Shown in pieces: positions 25,246-35,361 of a DNA stretch of 64,000 nt (positions are counted from its first letter, which is position 1; each line of letters starts with the position of its first letter). This DNA comes from Roseovarius sp. A-2 (GTDB taxonomy: Bacteria > Pseudomonadota > Alphaproteobacteria > Rhodobacterales > Rhodobacteraceae): positions 17,773 to 81,772 of the forward strand of contig NZ_BDIY01000021.1 of NCBI RefSeq assembly GCF_002072155.1, given 5' to 3'. The notes under the pieces are model-generated. The model made no database searches. It was not told the DNA's origin and saw nothing but the letters and a program-made list of their open reading frames with translations. The position numbers and the translations under genes were made by a program.

Positions 25246-26055
25246 ATGAGCGCCTGCCCCGCCCCCTCACCGACTCAGGAACGCAGCTTTGGTGCCGCGC
25301 ACGTGACGCTTTTGTCCGGGTCGGATGGCGGGCGGCTCGACCGGTTGCATCAGCAGGGGTCGGCCAAGGCGTTCCTGCATCCCGGCCCCGAGATTGTGCT
25401 GCTCAACACTTCGGGCGGGCTCACGGGCGGCGATCGGCTGTCCTACCGGCTTGATCTGGCGGCCGGATGTCGCGCCACCGGCACCACTCAAACCGCCGAG
25501 CGCGCCTATCGCAGCACCGGCACGGCGGCACGGGTCACGGTGCATCACCGCGTTGCATCCGGCGCGCATCTCGACTGGCTGCCGCAGGAAACGCTTCTGT
25601 TCGACGGCAGCCATCTCGCGCGCGAGACGACCATGGACCTCGCGACAGACGCCTCCTGCCTGATGCTGGAAACGGTCGTTCTGGGACGCGCCGCGATGGG
25701 TGAGACCGTCACGCGCACCACTCTGCGCGACACGCGCCGCATCACCCGCGCAGGGCGGCCCGTTCTGGTGGAACCGCTCCACCTGAGCACTGGGGCGCTT
25801 ACCGCCGGTCCCGCCATTCTGAACGGGGCGCGCGCCTTCGCCACGCTGGCGCTGGTCGCGCAAGGGGCCGAGGATGCCGCACCCCGCATGCGGGCACTGC
25901 TGGATGAGCCGGGCGTCACCGGCGGCGCTTCGGGGTTTGACGGCAAGCTGATGATCCGGCTCATGGCAGGGGACGGCTGGCCGCTGCGGCGTCAGATCAT
26001 GCGGCTACTGCTTGCCCTGCGCCCCGGCCCCCTGCCTCGCGTCTGGCAGAACTAG
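25246..26055 (+). CDS. ureD: Urease accessory protein UreD
   Basis: 269 residues. The family pattern is visible: [49 protein letters not shown] and the C-terminal [12 protein letters not shown]. UreD docks on the UreABC apoenzyme and, with UreF and UreG, guides nickel into the active site. It opens the urease operon; the stop lies 10 nt before the ureA ATG, inside its ribosome-binding region (AGGAG). Confidence 0.95.
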   Translation: MSACPAPSPTQERSFGAAHVTLLSGSDGGRLDRLHQQGSAKAFLHPGPEIVLLNTSGGLTGGDRLSYRLDLAAGCRATGTTQTAERAYRSTGTAARVTVHHRVASGAHLDWLPQETLLFDGSHLARETTMDLATDASCLMLETVVLGRAAMGETVTRTTLRDTRRITRAGRPVLVEPLHLSTGALTAGPAILNGARAFATLALVAQGAEDAAPRMRALLDEPGVTGGASGFDGKLMIRLMAGDGWPLRRQIMRLLLALRPGPLPRVWQN

Positions 26056-26065
26056 GAGATCCGTG

Positions 26066-26368
<303 letters not shown>

Positions 26369-26380
26369 AAGGATATTATC

Positions 26381-26539
26381 ATGCGCTATCCCTTTGCCTT
26401 TTTCCTTCTCACGCCGACTTTGGCACTGGCCCATCCCGGGCCGCATCTGCACCCGCATGGCATCGACGCGATGTGGCAGGTGGTGGTGGGCCTCCTTGCG
26501 CTCGCGGGCGGGTACTTTCTGGCCCGGGGCCGCAAATGA
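26381..26539 (+). CDS. Small His-rich membrane peptide in the urease operon (52 aa)
   Basis: 52 codons between ureA and ureB, with AAAGGA before the ATG. It has a signal-like hydrophobic start ([17 protein letters not shown]), a His/Pro cluster [10 protein letters not shown], one transmembrane helix ([18 protein letters not shown]) and a basic end RGRK. Its stop overlaps the ureB ATG (ATGA), so it is translated as part of the operon. The His cluster would face the periplasm and could bind nickel or another metal; that is inference. I recall similar unnamed peptides in related urease operons but cannot check. Confidence 0.75.
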   Translation: MRYPFAFFLLTPTLALAHPGPHLHPHGIDAMWQVVVGLLALAGGYFLARGRK

Positions 26540-26841
26540 TCCCTGGCGAAGTGCTGCCTGCCGAGGGGGACATCACCCTCAACGACGGTGCCGAGGTCAC
26601 CGTGCTGGAGGTCGCCAATACCGGCGACCGGCCCGTTCAGGTGGGCAGCCACTACCATTTCGCCGAGGCCAATGCCGGGCTTTCGTTTGACCGAAGTGCC
26701 GCACGCGGACAGCGCCTGGACATTCCCGCAGGCACCGCCGTGCGCTTCGAACCGGGCCAGCGGCGCGAGGTGCGGCTCATTCCTTTCGGCGGTGGTCGGC
26801 GGGTGTTCGGGTTCAATGGGCAGGTGATGGGAGACCTCTGA
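26536..26841 (+). CDS. ureB: Urease beta subunit UreB
   Basis: 101 residues from the ATG at 26536, which overlaps the small membrane gene's stop. [49 protein letters not shown] and the glycine-rich GRRVFGFNG end are typical of UreB. A structural subunit that packs against the UreC active site. The ureC ATG follows after 1 nt. Confidence 0.97.
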   Translation: MIPGEVLPAEGDITLNDGAEVTVLEVANTGDRPVQVGSHYHFAEANAGLSFDRSAARGQRLDIPAGTAVRFEPGQRREVRLIPFGGGRRVFGFNGQVMGDL

Positions 26842-26842
26842 A

Positions 26843-28552
26843 ATGGCCACAACCCTCCCCCGCGCCGCCTATGCCGCCATGTATGGTCCCACCACGGGCG
26901 ACCGCGTGCGTCTAGGCGATACTGATCTGATCATCGAGGTGGAGCGTGACCTCACCACCTATGGCGAGGAGGTGAAATTCGGCGGCGGCAAGGTCATTCG
27001 CGACGGCATGGGGCAGAGCCAGACCACCCGCGCGGGCGGGGCGGTGGACACTGTCATCACCAACGCGCTGATTGTCGATCATCAGGGCATCACCAAGGCC
27101 GATGTCGGCCTGCGTGACGGGCTGATCGCGGCCATCGGCAAGGCCGGCAACCCCGACACGCAATCCGGCGTCGATATCGTGATCGGACCGGGAACGGAAA
27201 TAATCGCAGGCGAAGGCCGCATCCTTACCCCCGGCGGATTCGACGCGCATATCCATTTCATCTGTCCGCAACAGATCGATGACGCGCTGCATTCGGGCAT
27301 CACCACCTTGTTGGGCGGCGGCACTGGGCCCGCGCATGGCACGCTGGCTACCACCTGCACGCCGGGGGCGTGGCATATCGGGCGAATGCTGCAATCGCTC
27401 GACGCCTTTCCGATGAATTTCGGCCTTGCGGGCAAGGGCAATGCGAGCATGCCCGAGGCACTTGTCGAACAGGTGCAGGCGGGGGCCTGCGCGATGAAGC
27501 TGCACGAGGATTGGGGCACTACGCCCGCCGCCATCGATTGCTGCCTGAGTGTCGCCGATGACATGGATGTGCAGGTGATGATTCACACCGATACGCTGAA
27601 CGAGAGCGGCTTTGTGGAGAACACGCTGGCCGCCATGAAGGGCCGCACCATCCACGCCTTTCATACCGAAGGCGCGGGCGGGGGCCACGCGCCCGATATC
27701 ATGAAGGTGGTGGGATACGAGCATGTCTTGCCCTCCTCGACCAACCCCACCATGCCCTACACCGTCAACACCATCGAAGAACATCTCGACATGCTGATGG
27801 TCTGTCACCACCTCGACAAGGCGATCCCTGAGGACGTGGCCTTTGCCGAGAGCCGTATCAGGCGGGAAACCATCGCCGCCGAGGACATCCTGCACGACAT
27901 GGGGGCGTTCTCGGTCATGGCCTCGGACAGTCAGGCCATGGGGCGCGTCGGCGAGGTCATCATCCGCACCTGGCAGACGGCATCAAAAATGCGCAAGCAG
28001 CGCGGGCGGCTGGCGGAAGAGACCGGCGACAACGACAACGCGCGGGTGAAACGCTATATCGCGAAATACACCATCAACCCCGCCATCGTGCACGGGATGA
28101 GCGCGTATATCGGCAGTGTGAGCCCCGGCAAGCGCGCCGATCTGGTGCTGTGGAACCCGGCGTTTTTCGGGGCGAAACCCGAGATGGTGCTGATGGGCGG
28201 CACCATCGTGCTGGCGCAGATGGGTGACCCCAATGCCTCGATCCCGACGCCGCAGCCGGTCTATTCGCGGCCGATGTTCGGGGCCTATGGGCGGGCGGTC
28301 GAACGGTCTTCGGTGCTGTTCGTCTCGGAGGCGGCGCAGGCGGACGGTATCGGCGCGACGCTCGGCCTCGCAAAGGACACGTTGGCGGTCTCGAACACCC
28401 GGAATATCGCCAAGCGCGACATGATCCACAACAGCCTGACACCCGCGATCTCGGTCGACCCCGAAACCTACGAGGTGCGCGCCAACGGGGAATTGCTGAC
28501 CTGCGAACCGGCTTGCGAATTACCCCTCGCGCAACGCTATTTCCTGTTCTGA
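26843..28552 (+). CDS. ureC: Urease alpha subunit UreC
   Basis: 569 residues, the normal length. Nickel ligands are visible: [10 protein letters not shown] (first His pair), the carbamylated Lys in [10 protein letters not shown], and the His residues in MIHTDTLNE and [14 protein letters not shown]. The mobile flap MVCHHLDK has the conserved Cys and His. Urease hydrolyses urea to ammonia and carbamate in the cytoplasm; the substrate would arrive through UrtABCDE encoded just upstream. No frameshift or missing residue. Confidence 0.98.
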   Translation: MATTLPRAAYAAMYGPTTGDRVRLGDTDLIIEVERDLTTYGEEVKFGGGKVIRDGMGQSQTTRAGGAVDTVITNALIVDHQGITKADVGLRDGLIAAIGKAGNPDTQSGVDIVIGPGTEIIAGEGRILTPGGFDAHIHFICPQQIDDALHSGITTLLGGGTGPAHGTLATTCTPGAWHIGRMLQSLDAFPMNFGLAGKGNASMPEALVEQVQAGACAMKLHEDWGTTPAAIDCCLSVADDMDVQVMIHTDTLNESGFVENTLAAMKGRTIHAFHTEGAGGGHAPDIMKVVGYEHVLPSSTNPTMPYTVNTIEEHLDMLMVCHHLDKAIPEDVAFAESRIRRETIAAEDILHDMGAFSVMASDSQAMGRVGEVIIRTWQTASKMRKQRGRLAEETGDNDNARVKRYIAKYTINPAIVHGMSAYIGSVSPGKRADLVLWNPAFFGAKPEMVLMGGTIVLAQMGDPNASIPTPQPVYSRPMFGAYGRAVERSSVLFVSEAAQADGIGATLGLAKDTLAVSNTRNIAKRDMIHNSLTPAISVDPETYEVRANGELLTCEPACELPLAQRYFLF

Positions 28553-28563
28553 AGGCCCTGTTC

Positions 28564-29025
28564 ATGACCGACCTGCCAACCGCCCGCCGCCTACTGCATC
28601 ACGCGCCCGAAACCATCGCCGACACGGTCGTGCTCGACTATGACGCGCGGCTGATGCGGCGCAAGCGGCTGGCCGGCAAGGCCGGGCTGACCTTTCTGGT
28701 CGATCTGGCGGAGGTGACGAACCTCGACGACCACTGGGGCTTTGCGCTGGACGATGGCCGGGCCGTGGCGGTGGAACCGGCCTCGGAGGATCTGACCCTG
28801 GTGCGCGGCGACCTGGCGCGCCTCGCCTGGCATATCGGCAACCGCCACACGCCCTGCCAGATCGACGCGGATCATCTGTGCATTCGACGCGATCATGTGA
28901 TCGAGGCGATGCTGGCGCACCTAGGCGCGGACCTCACCCCCGTCACTGGCCCCTTCCGCCCCGAGGGCGGCGCCTATGGCAAGGGCCGCACGATGGGGCA
29001 CGATCATGGCCACAGCCATCCCTGA
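28564..29025 (+). CDS. ureE: Urease accessory protein UreE
   Basis: 153 residues from the ATG at 28564 (GAAGG upstream). The peptide-binding domain (TVVLDYDARLMRRKRL, GLTFLVDLAE) is followed by the metal-binding domain with WHIGNRHTPCQ and the His of RRDHVIEAML. The C-terminus ends in a short His tail GHDHGHSHP, which binds nickel in the family. It supplies nickel to UreG. The stop overlaps the ureF start by one base. Confidence 0.95.
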   Translation: MTDLPTARRLLHHAPETIADTVVLDYDARLMRRKRLAGKAGLTFLVDLAEVTNLDDHWGFALDDGRAVAVEPASEDLTLVRGDLARLAWHIGNRHTPCQIDADHLCIRRDHVIEAMLAHLGADLTPVTGPFRPEGGAYGKGRTMGHDHGHSHP

Positions 29026-29657
29026 TGCTCACGTCCGCGCATCTTTCGCTCATTCAATGGCTCTCCCCGGCCTTTCCGACCGGGGCCTTCGCCTATTCCC
29101 ACGGGCTGGAACGCGAGATTGCGACGGGGGTCGTCACCGATGCGACAAGCCTCGCGGCGTGGCTGCGCAATATCCTGCACTACGGCGCGGGCTGGCAGGA
29201 TGCGGTGATCCTCGGCCACGCACTGGAGGGCGAGGCGGACGCGCTCGACGATCTGGCCCGCGCGCTGGTGCCCTGCGCCGAGCGGCTGCAAGAGGGGTTG
29301 GACCAGGGCGTCGCATTCGCCCGCACCGTTACCGGCATCACCGGGCGCACCCTGCCGCCGCGCATGCTACCCGTGGCGGTGGCGGAGGCCGCCGCGCCGC
29401 TCGATCTGGCCAAACCGGACATCATCGCCCTCTACCTTCAAGGCTTTGTCGGCAATCTCGTCACCATCGCCATCCGCCACCTGCCGCTTGGTCAGACCGA
29501 GGGGCAATCTGTCCTCTTGCATCTCACGCCCCTGATCCACGATCTGGCGCACCGCGCCGCCTGTGCGCCGCTCGACACGCTCGGCACCTGCGCGCTTGCG
29601 GGCGACCTTGCGGCGCTGCAACATGAGGTGATGGATGTGAGGATTTTTCGGACATGA
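29025..29657 (+). CDS. ureF: Urease accessory protein UreF
   Basis: 210 residues from the ATG at 29025 (TGATG junction with ureE). [21 protein letters not shown] is the UreF signature, and the all-helical pattern with [21 protein letters not shown] near the C-terminus also fits. UreF bridges UreD and UreG during nickel loading. Its stop overlaps ureG by 4 nt. Confidence 0.95.
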   Translation: MLTSAHLSLIQWLSPAFPTGAFAYSHGLEREIATGVVTDATSLAAWLRNILHYGAGWQDAVILGHALEGEADALDDLARALVPCAERLQEGLDQGVAFARTVTGITGRTLPPRMLPVAVAEAAAPLDLAKPDIIALYLQGFVGNLVTIAIRHLPLGQTEGQSVLLHLTPLIHDLAHRAACAPLDTLGTCALAGDLAALQHEVMDVRIFRT

Positions 29658-30277
29658 GCGCGACCCCCATGAACGGCCCGCTGCGGGTGGGCATCGGTGG
29701 CCCGGTGGGTGCGGGCAAGACCACGCTCACGGCGGGCCTCGCGCGGGCGCTCGCGCATCGCTGCTCGATGGCGGTGATCACCAATGACATCTACACCCGC
29801 GAGGATGCCGAGTTTCTATTGCGCGCGCAGATCCTGCCCGCCGACCGCATCCGGGGGGTGGAGACCGGAGGCTGCCCGCATACCGCGATCCGCGAGGATG
29901 CCTCGATCAACCTCGCCGCCGTCACGGACCTCAACACCGCCTTTCCGGATCTCGACCTGGTGCTGATCGAATCGGGTGGCGACAATCTGGCGGCCACCTT
30001 CAGCCCGGAACTGGCGGATCTGACAATCTACGTGATCGACACCGCCGCCGGACAGGACATTCCGCGCAAACGCGGTCCGGGGCTGACGAAATCTGACCTT
30101 CTGGTCGTCAACAAGACCGATCTCGCGCCGCATGTGGGCGTCGATCTGGTGCAACTTGAGGCCGACACGGCACGCGCACGGGGCTCGCGCCCCTATGTGC
30201 TCGCCAATCTGCTCAATGGCGAGGGCCTCGATCAGATCATGAGTTTCCTGAAGACCGAAGGCGGGTTAGGGACCTAG
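29654..30277 (+). CDS. ureG: Urease accessory GTPase UreG
   Basis: 207 residues. P-loop [11 protein letters not shown] (about residues 14-24), [12 protein letters not shown], the nickel-binding CPH in [15 protein letters not shown], and the G4 motif [10 protein letters not shown] are all present. UreG uses GTP to deliver nickel to the urease active site. It is the last gene of the urease operon. Confidence 0.97.
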   Translation: MSATPMNGPLRVGIGGPVGAGKTTLTAGLARALAHRCSMAVITNDIYTREDAEFLLRAQILPADRIRGVETGGCPHTAIREDASINLAAVTDLNTAFPDLDLVLIESGGDNLAATFSPELADLTIYVIDTAAGQDIPRKRGPGLTKSDLLVVNKTDLAPHVGVDLVQLEADTARARGSRPYVLANLLNGEGLDQIMSFLKTEGGLGT

Positions 30278-30347
30278 AGATACGACATCGGGTGGCTCGG
30301 GCCGGAGCCGTCCGGGGCATGGCTCCGCCCCGCTGAGCGATCCGGTC

Positions 30348-30485
30348 GTGCGCGATGCCGCTGCCACCGCCATCGGTGCCGATCTGCCCTCCGATCCGGA
30401 TGCCAATGTGCAGGAAATCGCCTGCGGGCGTAAAGTGTGCGTCAGGGCACTGGAAAATGCCGACGCTACGACGTCGCCGGTTTGA
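30348..30485 (+). pseudogene. Possible coding remnant before the ABC exporter
   Basis: The frame from about 30288 to 30485 reads as protein-like sequence (DPVVRDAAATAIGADLPSD, then EIACGRKVCVRALE) but has no ATG; the only start is the GTG at 30348, without a ribosome-binding site. Two Cys in CGRKVC could be meaningful. It may be the 3' end of a lost gene or a small unrecognised gene of 45 residues. The rest of 30278-30591 holds nothing else. Confidence 0.3.
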
Positions 30486-30591
30486 ACTCGGTCGCCCGCT
30501 CCATTGCACTCCGCCTGCGGCTGAACTGCCCCTTGACCTTGGCGCGTGCGCCCGCCAAGACCCTGTGCGAAACGACGAGGGAAGAGAACCT

Positions 30592-32388
30592 ATGGTGCGC
30601 AAGGCCGAAAACGGGGCCGATCAGCTGGATCGCGAGAGATCGAAGCGGGTAGGGGCGCTGGCCGAGTTGTGGCCGTTCCTGCGGCCCTATCGCCTGCTTC
30701 TGGGTGCGGCGATTGCGGCGCTGGTGCTGACCGCGGCGGTGGCTTTGGTGCTGCCCATGGCGGTGCGCCGCGTGGTTGACAATTTCGGTGCCGAGGATGG
30801 CGCGCTGCTCGATCAGTATTTCGGCGGCGCGCTCTTTATCGCGGCGCTTCTGGCGCTTGGCACCGGGGCGCGCTATCTGCTGGTCACCCGCCTGGGCGAG
30901 CGCGTGGTGGCCGATATCCGCAAGGCCGTCTTTGACCGCGTGATCGGCATGAGCCCCGCGTTCTTTGAGCGGCTGATGACCGGCGAGGTGCTGAGCCGGA
31001 TCACCACCGATACCACGCTCATTCTGTCGGTCATCGGCTCGTCCATCTCGATCGCGCTGCGCAACCTGCTGTTGTTCATCGGCGGCATGGCCCTGATGTT
31101 GCTGACCTCGGCCAAGCTGACCGGGCTTGTGCTGCTGATCGTGCCGCTGGTGATATTCCCGATCCTCTTTCTGGGCCGCAAGATGCGCGTGCTCAGCCGC
31201 GAGAATCAGGACTGGATCGCGAACAGTTCCGGCAATGCCTCCGAGGCGCTCTTGTCGGTGCAGACGGTGCAGGCCTTCACCCATGAGGGCGAGAGCCGGG
31301 CGCGCTTTGCCGATGTGACCGAGCGCAGCCACGACGCCGCGCGCCGCCGGGTGAACACCCGCGCGCTGATGACGGTGATCGTGATTTTCCTGGTGTTCAC
31401 CGGCATCGTGGGCGTGCTGTGGATCGGCGCGCGTGATGTGCGGGCGGGCGACATGACCCCCGGCAGCCTGGTGCAGTTCGTGATCTATTCCGTGATGGTG
31501 GCGGGCGCCGTGGCGGCGCTGTCGGAAATCTGGGGCGAGTTGCAGCGCGCGGCGGGCGCGACAGAGCGGCTGGTGGAATTGCTGCAGGTCGACGATCCGG
31601 TCAAGGACCCGGCCGCACCGGTGGCGGTGCCGCGCCCCGCGCGCGGCGGGATCGAGTTTGACGCGGTGCGCTTTGCCTATCCCGCGCGGCCCGAAACCCC
31701 GGCGCTTGACGACTTCAATCTGACCATCAAGCCCGGCGAGACCGTGGCGCTGGTGGGGCCGTCGGGGGCGGGCAAGACCTCGGTCATTCAGCTGATCCAG
31801 CGGTTCTATGACCCCGATGAGGGGCGGATCACGCTTGACGGTGTGCCGCTCCGAGACATGGCGCGGCACGAGTTTCGCGCCGATCTTGCGCTTGTGCCGC
31901 AGGACCCGGTAATCTTCGCCGCCTCGGCGCGCGAGAATATCCGCTTTGGCCGTCTTGATGCCAGCGATGCCGAGATCGAGGCGGCGGCGCGCGCGGCCAA
32001 TGCGCATGACTTCATCGCAGGCCTGCCCGGGGGCTATGACACCTATGTGGGCGAGCGCGGCGTGATGCTGTCGGGCGGGCAGAAACAGCGCATCGCCATC
32101 GCCCGCGCGATCCTGCGCGACGCTGCCGTGCTGCTGCTCGACGAGGCGACATCGGCGCTGGATGCCGAAAGCGAACGCGCGGTGCAGCAGGCGGTGGATG
32201 CGATGGCCCGCACCCGCACCACGATCATCGTGGCGCACCGGCTGGCGACGGTGAAAAAGGCCGACCGAATCGTGGTGATGGATCAGGGCCGGATCGTGGC
32301 GCAGGGCTCGCATGACAGCCTTGTATCGGAAAACGGGCTTTATGCGCGGCTGGCGCGGCTGCAATTCACCGATGGCGAGGCGGCTTGA
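30592..32388 (+). CDS. ABC exporter, fused membrane and ATPase domains (MsbA-like)
   Basis: 598 residues from the ATG at 30592 (GAGG upstream). Six membrane helices are in the first 330 residues, with the coupling segment MSPAFFERLMTGEVLSRITTDT. The ATPase has Walker A GPSGAGKTS, Q-loop QDPVIFAAS, signature LSGGQKQRIAIARA, Walker B LLLDEATSALD and the H-loop AHRLATVK. It works as a homodimer exporting lipids, drugs or peptides. Similar half-transporters in alphaproteobacteria are annotated as MsbA-like, but the substrate is not readable. It stands alone between the urease operon and a complex I gene. Confidence 0.9.
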   Translation: MVRKAENGADQLDRERSKRVGALAELWPFLRPYRLLLGAAIAALVLTAAVALVLPMAVRRVVDNFGAEDGALLDQYFGGALFIAALLALGTGARYLLVTRLGERVVADIRKAVFDRVIGMSPAFFERLMTGEVLSRITTDTTLILSVIGSSISIALRNLLLFIGGMALMLLTSAKLTGLVLLIVPLVIFPILFLGRKMRVLSRENQDWIANSSGNASEALLSVQTVQAFTHEGESRARFADVTERSHDAARRRVNTRALMTVIVIFLVFTGIVGVLWIGARDVRAGDMTPGSLVQFVIYSVMVAGAVAALSEIWGELQRAAGATERLVELLQVDDPVKDPAAPVAVPRPARGGIEFDAVRFAYPARPETPALDDFNLTIKPGETVALVGPSGAGKTSVIQLIQRFYDPDEGRITLDGVPLRDMARHEFRADLALVPQDPVIFAASARENIRFGRLDASDAEIEAAARAANAHDFIAGLPGGYDTYVGERGVMLSGGQKQRIAIARAILRDAAVLLLDEATSALDAESERAVQQAVDAMARTRTTIIVAHRLATVKKADRIVVMDQGRIVAQGSHDSLVSENGLYARLARLQFTDGEAA

Positions 32389-32558
32389 GCGGCCTGAAGT
32401 GGTTGTTGGCACTTACTGTGCGATTCACGCGGGATGCCCTTATGTCCGCTTCAGCCTAACACTTGCGCCTATCGTCGTTCCGGATAGCGGTCATTCGCCC
32501 CTTGCCCAAACTCACGCGATTTGGGATAAGTGCCAACAATTCACCGACGGAGAGCCCC

Positions 32559-32870
32559 ATGCCTGCGCGCATCTACAAACCCGCCCGTAACGCGATGCAA
32601 TCGGGTACGGCCAAGACGAGGCACTGGGTGCTGGAATTCGTGTCGGAGACCCGGCGCGAGGTCGATCCGCTGATGGGCTGGACATCGAATGCCGACACGC
32701 AGGCGCAGGTGCGACTGCGTTTCTCTTCCAAGGAGGCGGCGCTGCAATACGCCAAGGAGCACGGCATAGACGCCGTGGTGCAGGAACCGCACAAGCGCAA
32801 GACCAACATTCGCCCCGGCGGCTATGGCGACAATTTCGCCACCAATCGCCGTCAGGTCTGGACCCACTGA
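32559..32870 (+). CDS. Complex I accessory subunit, NDUFS4-like (ETC complex I subunit)
   Basis: 103 residues from the ATG at 32559 (GGAG 7 nt upstream). [24 protein letters not shown], the [20 protein letters not shown] segment and the C-terminal [12 protein letters not shown] are the marks of the NDUFS4/ETC_C1 family, which is shared by mitochondria and alphaproteobacteria. It binds the peripheral arm of NADH dehydrogenase. It is a lone gene, away from the nuo cluster, as is usual. Confidence 0.92.
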   Translation: MPARIYKPARNAMQSGTAKTRHWVLEFVSETRREVDPLMGWTSNADTQAQVRLRFSSKEAALQYAKEHGIDAVVQEPHKRKTNIRPGGYGDNFATNRRQVWTH

Positions 32871-32884
32871 CAGGGGTGTTCTGG

Positions 32885-32962
32885 ATGGCGCACTTTGTCG
32901 GCGGGGTGGTGGTTCTGTCGGTTGCGATCCTCAACAACCTCGACAGTATCCTCGACGCTTGA
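32885..32962 (+). CDS. Possible micropeptide (25 aa)
   Basis: 25 codons, MAHFVGGVVVLSVAILNNL then DSILDA, one hydrophobic helix, 14 nt after the complex I gene, with AGGGG about 8 nt before the ATG. A membrane micropeptide is possible, but a chance frame is as likely. Nothing else is seen in 32871-33140. Confidence 0.25.
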   Translation: MAHFVGGVVVLSVAILNNLDSILDA

Positions 32963-33140
32963 AGGCGACCGCGAGGCGGTTGGGCAATGGCGCGTGTGCC
33001 GACGCGGACAAGAAGGCGGCCTCGCCACATTAATAAGGGAAGCAGCACCGGAACAGGGTCTGGGGGAACCCGCATCCCGGCGCTGCCTGCGCGATTGGTG
33101 AAAGCTGGAGATTGACACCAACCGCGATCTTGTGTGGCGC

Positions 33141-33764
33141 TCAGCGGGGTTTGCCGTTGAGTGCCATATCCGCAGCGGTCTTGACAGCCAGCCAGAGCGT
33201 GGTCTGCGCCACCGGCGTCTTGAGCGTGATATCCCATTTGTCCTGCCAACTCGGGGCGAAATCGTTCACTTCGACTTTCTCCGACAGCACGATCACCGGA
33301 GACTCGTCGCAAGCCTCACCGGCGGCGCTGAGGAACGTGCCGAAGGCGGGCCCCAGGTCAGTAAAACTGTCGCCGTCAATCACGACGATGCCGGCGAGAC
33401 CGGCAAAACGGAACAGCCATTCGTAAAAATAGGCCGGGTCATGAACCACGGTCACGTCGAGGCCGAAGATCGTTTCGAGCCAGATTTGCAAGTTGGTGAC
33501 ATTATGCGACGGCTTGGCCAGAATCAGCACGGTCTGATTGGTGAAGGCCTCACGCATCTCGATTTCGCGGGCGGTCGCCTGTGGGCTGTCGAGGCCCACC
33601 GCGTTCAGGCGCTGCTCACTTTCCCGGAACAGCCGGGTCGCGAGACCGGGCTGTCGCGGCTCTTCCCATGTTCGTTGCGCAGGCGCGGGAGCAGGTTTCA
33701 GAAATGACACCAGCCGCTCCAGAAGGGGCGCCCGATCGGGTATTTTCAGCGATTCAAAGCTCAT
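33141..33764 (-). CDS. Receiver-like hypothetical protein
   Basis: 207 residues. The first 65 are Pro-rich and charged. The remainder has a flavodoxin-like alternation resembling a response-regulator receiver: TVLILAKPSHNVTNLQIWL (acidic pocket absent, K and S instead), VTVVHD, then IVVIDGDSF at the phospho-acceptor strand, VIVLSEKVE and the switch Lys in ITLKTPVAQ. If it is a receiver, its acidic pocket is altered, so phosphorylation is doubtful. I do not recognise the family. A palindrome tgtgattaatcaca lies 35 bp upstream of its start. Confidence 0.6.
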   Translation of the reverse strand: MSFESLKIPDRAPLLERLVSFLKPAPAPAQRTWEEPRQPGLATRLFRESEQRLNAVGLDSPQATAREIEMREAFTNQTVLILAKPSHNVTNLQIWLETIFGLDVTVVHDPAYFYEWLFRFAGLAGIVVIDGDSFTDLGPAFGTFLSAAGEACDESPVIVLSEKVEVNDFAPSWQDKWDITLKTPVAQTTLWLAVKTAADMALNGKPR

Positions 33765-33798
33765 TGCACCCCTCCATGGCGACGTTGCGTATATGATA

Positions 33799-33812
33799 TG
33801 TGATTAATCACA
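33799..33812. promoter_or_regulatory. Palindromic site 1 (tgtgattaatcaca)
   Basis: A perfect 14-bp palindrome, 35-48 bp upstream of the receiver-like gene. Two related sequences occur at 34001 and 34723, which suggests that one regulator acts on this segment. Half-sites TGTGA/TCACA recall the CRP/FNR superfamily, but the spacing differs from a CRP site and the bases differ from an FNR box. Confidence 0.55.
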
Positions 33813-34000
33813 AATTTTAAGCCTTCAGTTGCTACATAACGACTCCAGGGCAAAAGGGGCGAATATCGCAACTCTCCCTTAGCGTGTATCGTGAAGGAAA
33901 TAATTTTGTAAAGTGGCAGGTTTTAGGAGTGCGTCTGTTTAGGCGACTTATCGCTCAATCGAGGGTTGTAGTTCACCTTTCCTGATGCTCGACGAGAAAG

Positions 34001-34014
34001 TGTGATAAATCACG
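34001..34014. promoter_or_regulatory. Palindromic site 2 (tgtgataaatcacg)
   Basis: Matches site 1 at 12 of 14 positions. It lies in the gene-free interval 33813-34280 between the receiver-like gene and the XRE gene; this interval is AT-richer than its surroundings and holds no gene that I can support. Confidence 0.5.
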
Positions 34015-34280
34015 ACTTTCGGTAAGCGAGAATTTCTTAACGACCTGGATTCTTGAGGTCTTTGGGGTCCCGATGCAGTCTTTTTATATAAGGCAGAGGT
34101 TGCGTAGCCATGGCATGGCTTTTAGCTACTTATTCACGGGATCGCTCAGATGCTGATGGTGCGGCCAAGGAACGTGAGGCGCGCTGGCACTGGAACAAGG
34201 TCTCCTCATGGAAGAGGTCAGTGCCACTCTGGACGAGCACGCCCGCTTGATTTTTGCTGCGAAGTTGCGCTGCTATGGGT

Positions 34281-34583
34281 TCACGCCTTGCGCAACGATC
34301 TCAGCGTCACCAGAAGCTGTTGCTGAGTTGCTTCGTCAAGCTCATGAAGAAGCGCTTGCAATTCCGCCGATACCTTCGCCGGACCGAACCCGAGGAGTGT
34401 CCCCGGACTGAGCCCCAGGCCGACCTCGAGTGCCATGACCGTTTGCACACGCGGGCTTTTGATGCGACCTTGTTGGATATCGGTCACGGCCCGTGCGTTC
34501 AGCCCGGCGCGCCGCGACAGTTGAGCCGCATTCATGCCTGCTTCGGTCATGTGATGCGACAGCCTGTTTCGAAAAGACTCCAT
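34281..34583 (-). CDS. XRE-family transcriptional regulator
   Basis: 100 residues from the ATG at 34583 (AGGG upstream; an ATG at 34619 would add 12 residues). The helix-turn-helix is MTEAGMNAAQLSRRAGLNARAVTDIQ, followed by SPRVQTVMALEVGLGLSPGTLLGFG, a C-terminal extension typical of alphaproteobacterial regulators that measure one promoter set. The last 30 residues form a Gln/Leu-rich helix probably used for dimerisation. It is a candidate to bind the palindromes found on both sides. Confidence 0.8.
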   Translation of the reverse strand: MESFRNRLSHHMTEAGMNAAQLSRRAGLNARAVTDIQQGRIKSPRVQTVMALEVGLGLSPGTLLGFGPAKVSAELQALLHELDEATQQQLLVTLRSLRKA

Positions 34584-34722
34584 GTCGAACCCTGTTTTTT
34601 CCAGGTGTTCATATGGCATGTGACGTGTCCCCAGCACTTTTACACTGTCCAAAGCTATAACCTTTTATATTTTTTCGCAATCACGCAGGTGGTCGCGCGA
34701 TTTCTGCTTCACGACCTGTAAG

Positions 34723-34736
34723 TGGCATAAATCACA
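34723..34736. promoter_or_regulatory. Palindromic site 3 (tggcataaatcaca)
   Basis: Third, more degenerate copy of the sequence at 33799 and 34001, about 140 bp upstream of the XRE gene start. The interval 34584-34902 contains no other feature that I can support. Confidence 0.45.
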
Positions 34737-34902
34737 TTTTCCGGCTACGGCTCGTCGGGATAGTATTGGCTTAAAACAATATCTTAGGGACACTCATTTT
34801 AAACGTATTTGCCATCTTGGGAAATTACACAGATAGTTGATGGCAACAGTATGTGCGTCGTTAGGGCTGTCCAAGGGAAAGAGCGATGGCCCGCCGGACA
34901 GA

Positions 34903-35301
34903 TCAAAGCGCTCCACGGTGGGTCGCGATGGTCTCTGTCAGGTTCGCGATGATGCACAGGACGATGGCAAAGACCACGATACAGAGCAGGAAATTCAACC
35001 CCGATTGCGCGAAGCGCGCCAAGCGCCCAACCGGATGACCGAGAAACGGGATCTCGGGTCGTAACAGGAAACGCGAGGCGATGTAGCCGAAAAGCAACGC
35101 GGAGAGCCCCCAGTAGGTAAGGTCGAGGATCAGGCTGTCGCGGAGGTGGGCGAGGTAATCGGCGAAACCCACCATGAGGACCCAGCGGATCACCTGGAAA
35201 ATCTCGTCGGTCATCGCCTCGAATCGGCGGCCCATGCGGTAGCGCCATTTCTGATCGGTAAGGGTGTCGATGATCCGTGACATGCCCTTTTTAATGGGCA
35301 T
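34903..35301 (-). CDS. Small inner-membrane protein, unknown
   Basis: 132 residues with two to three hydrophobic segments (VIRWVLMVGFADYLA, LDLTYWGLSALLFGYIA, LNFLLCIVVFAIVLCII) between a basic start and a short polar end. No family recognised. The start at 35301 is kept, although the second Met (35283) is possible. A 9-bp hairpin (35304-35312 with 35333-35341) separates it from mtnP upstream on the same strand. Confidence 0.6.
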   Translation of the reverse strand: MPIKKGMSRIIDTLTDQKWRYRMGRRFEAMTDEIFQVIRWVLMVGFADYLAHLRDSLILDLTYWGLSALLFGYIASRFLLRPEIPFLGHPVGRLARFAQSGLNFLLCIVVFAIVLCIIANLTETIATHRGAL

Positions 35302-35361
35302 GGCGCGCGCGGACGTCCAGTGCTGTGACAGACCGCGCGCGAAGAGTTGAGCGGCGCGCGA

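Noticed and set aside
30466..32412. 648-codon frame antisense to the ABC exporter
   Set aside because: His/Arg/Gln-rich shadow of a gene with all ABC motifs on the plus strand.
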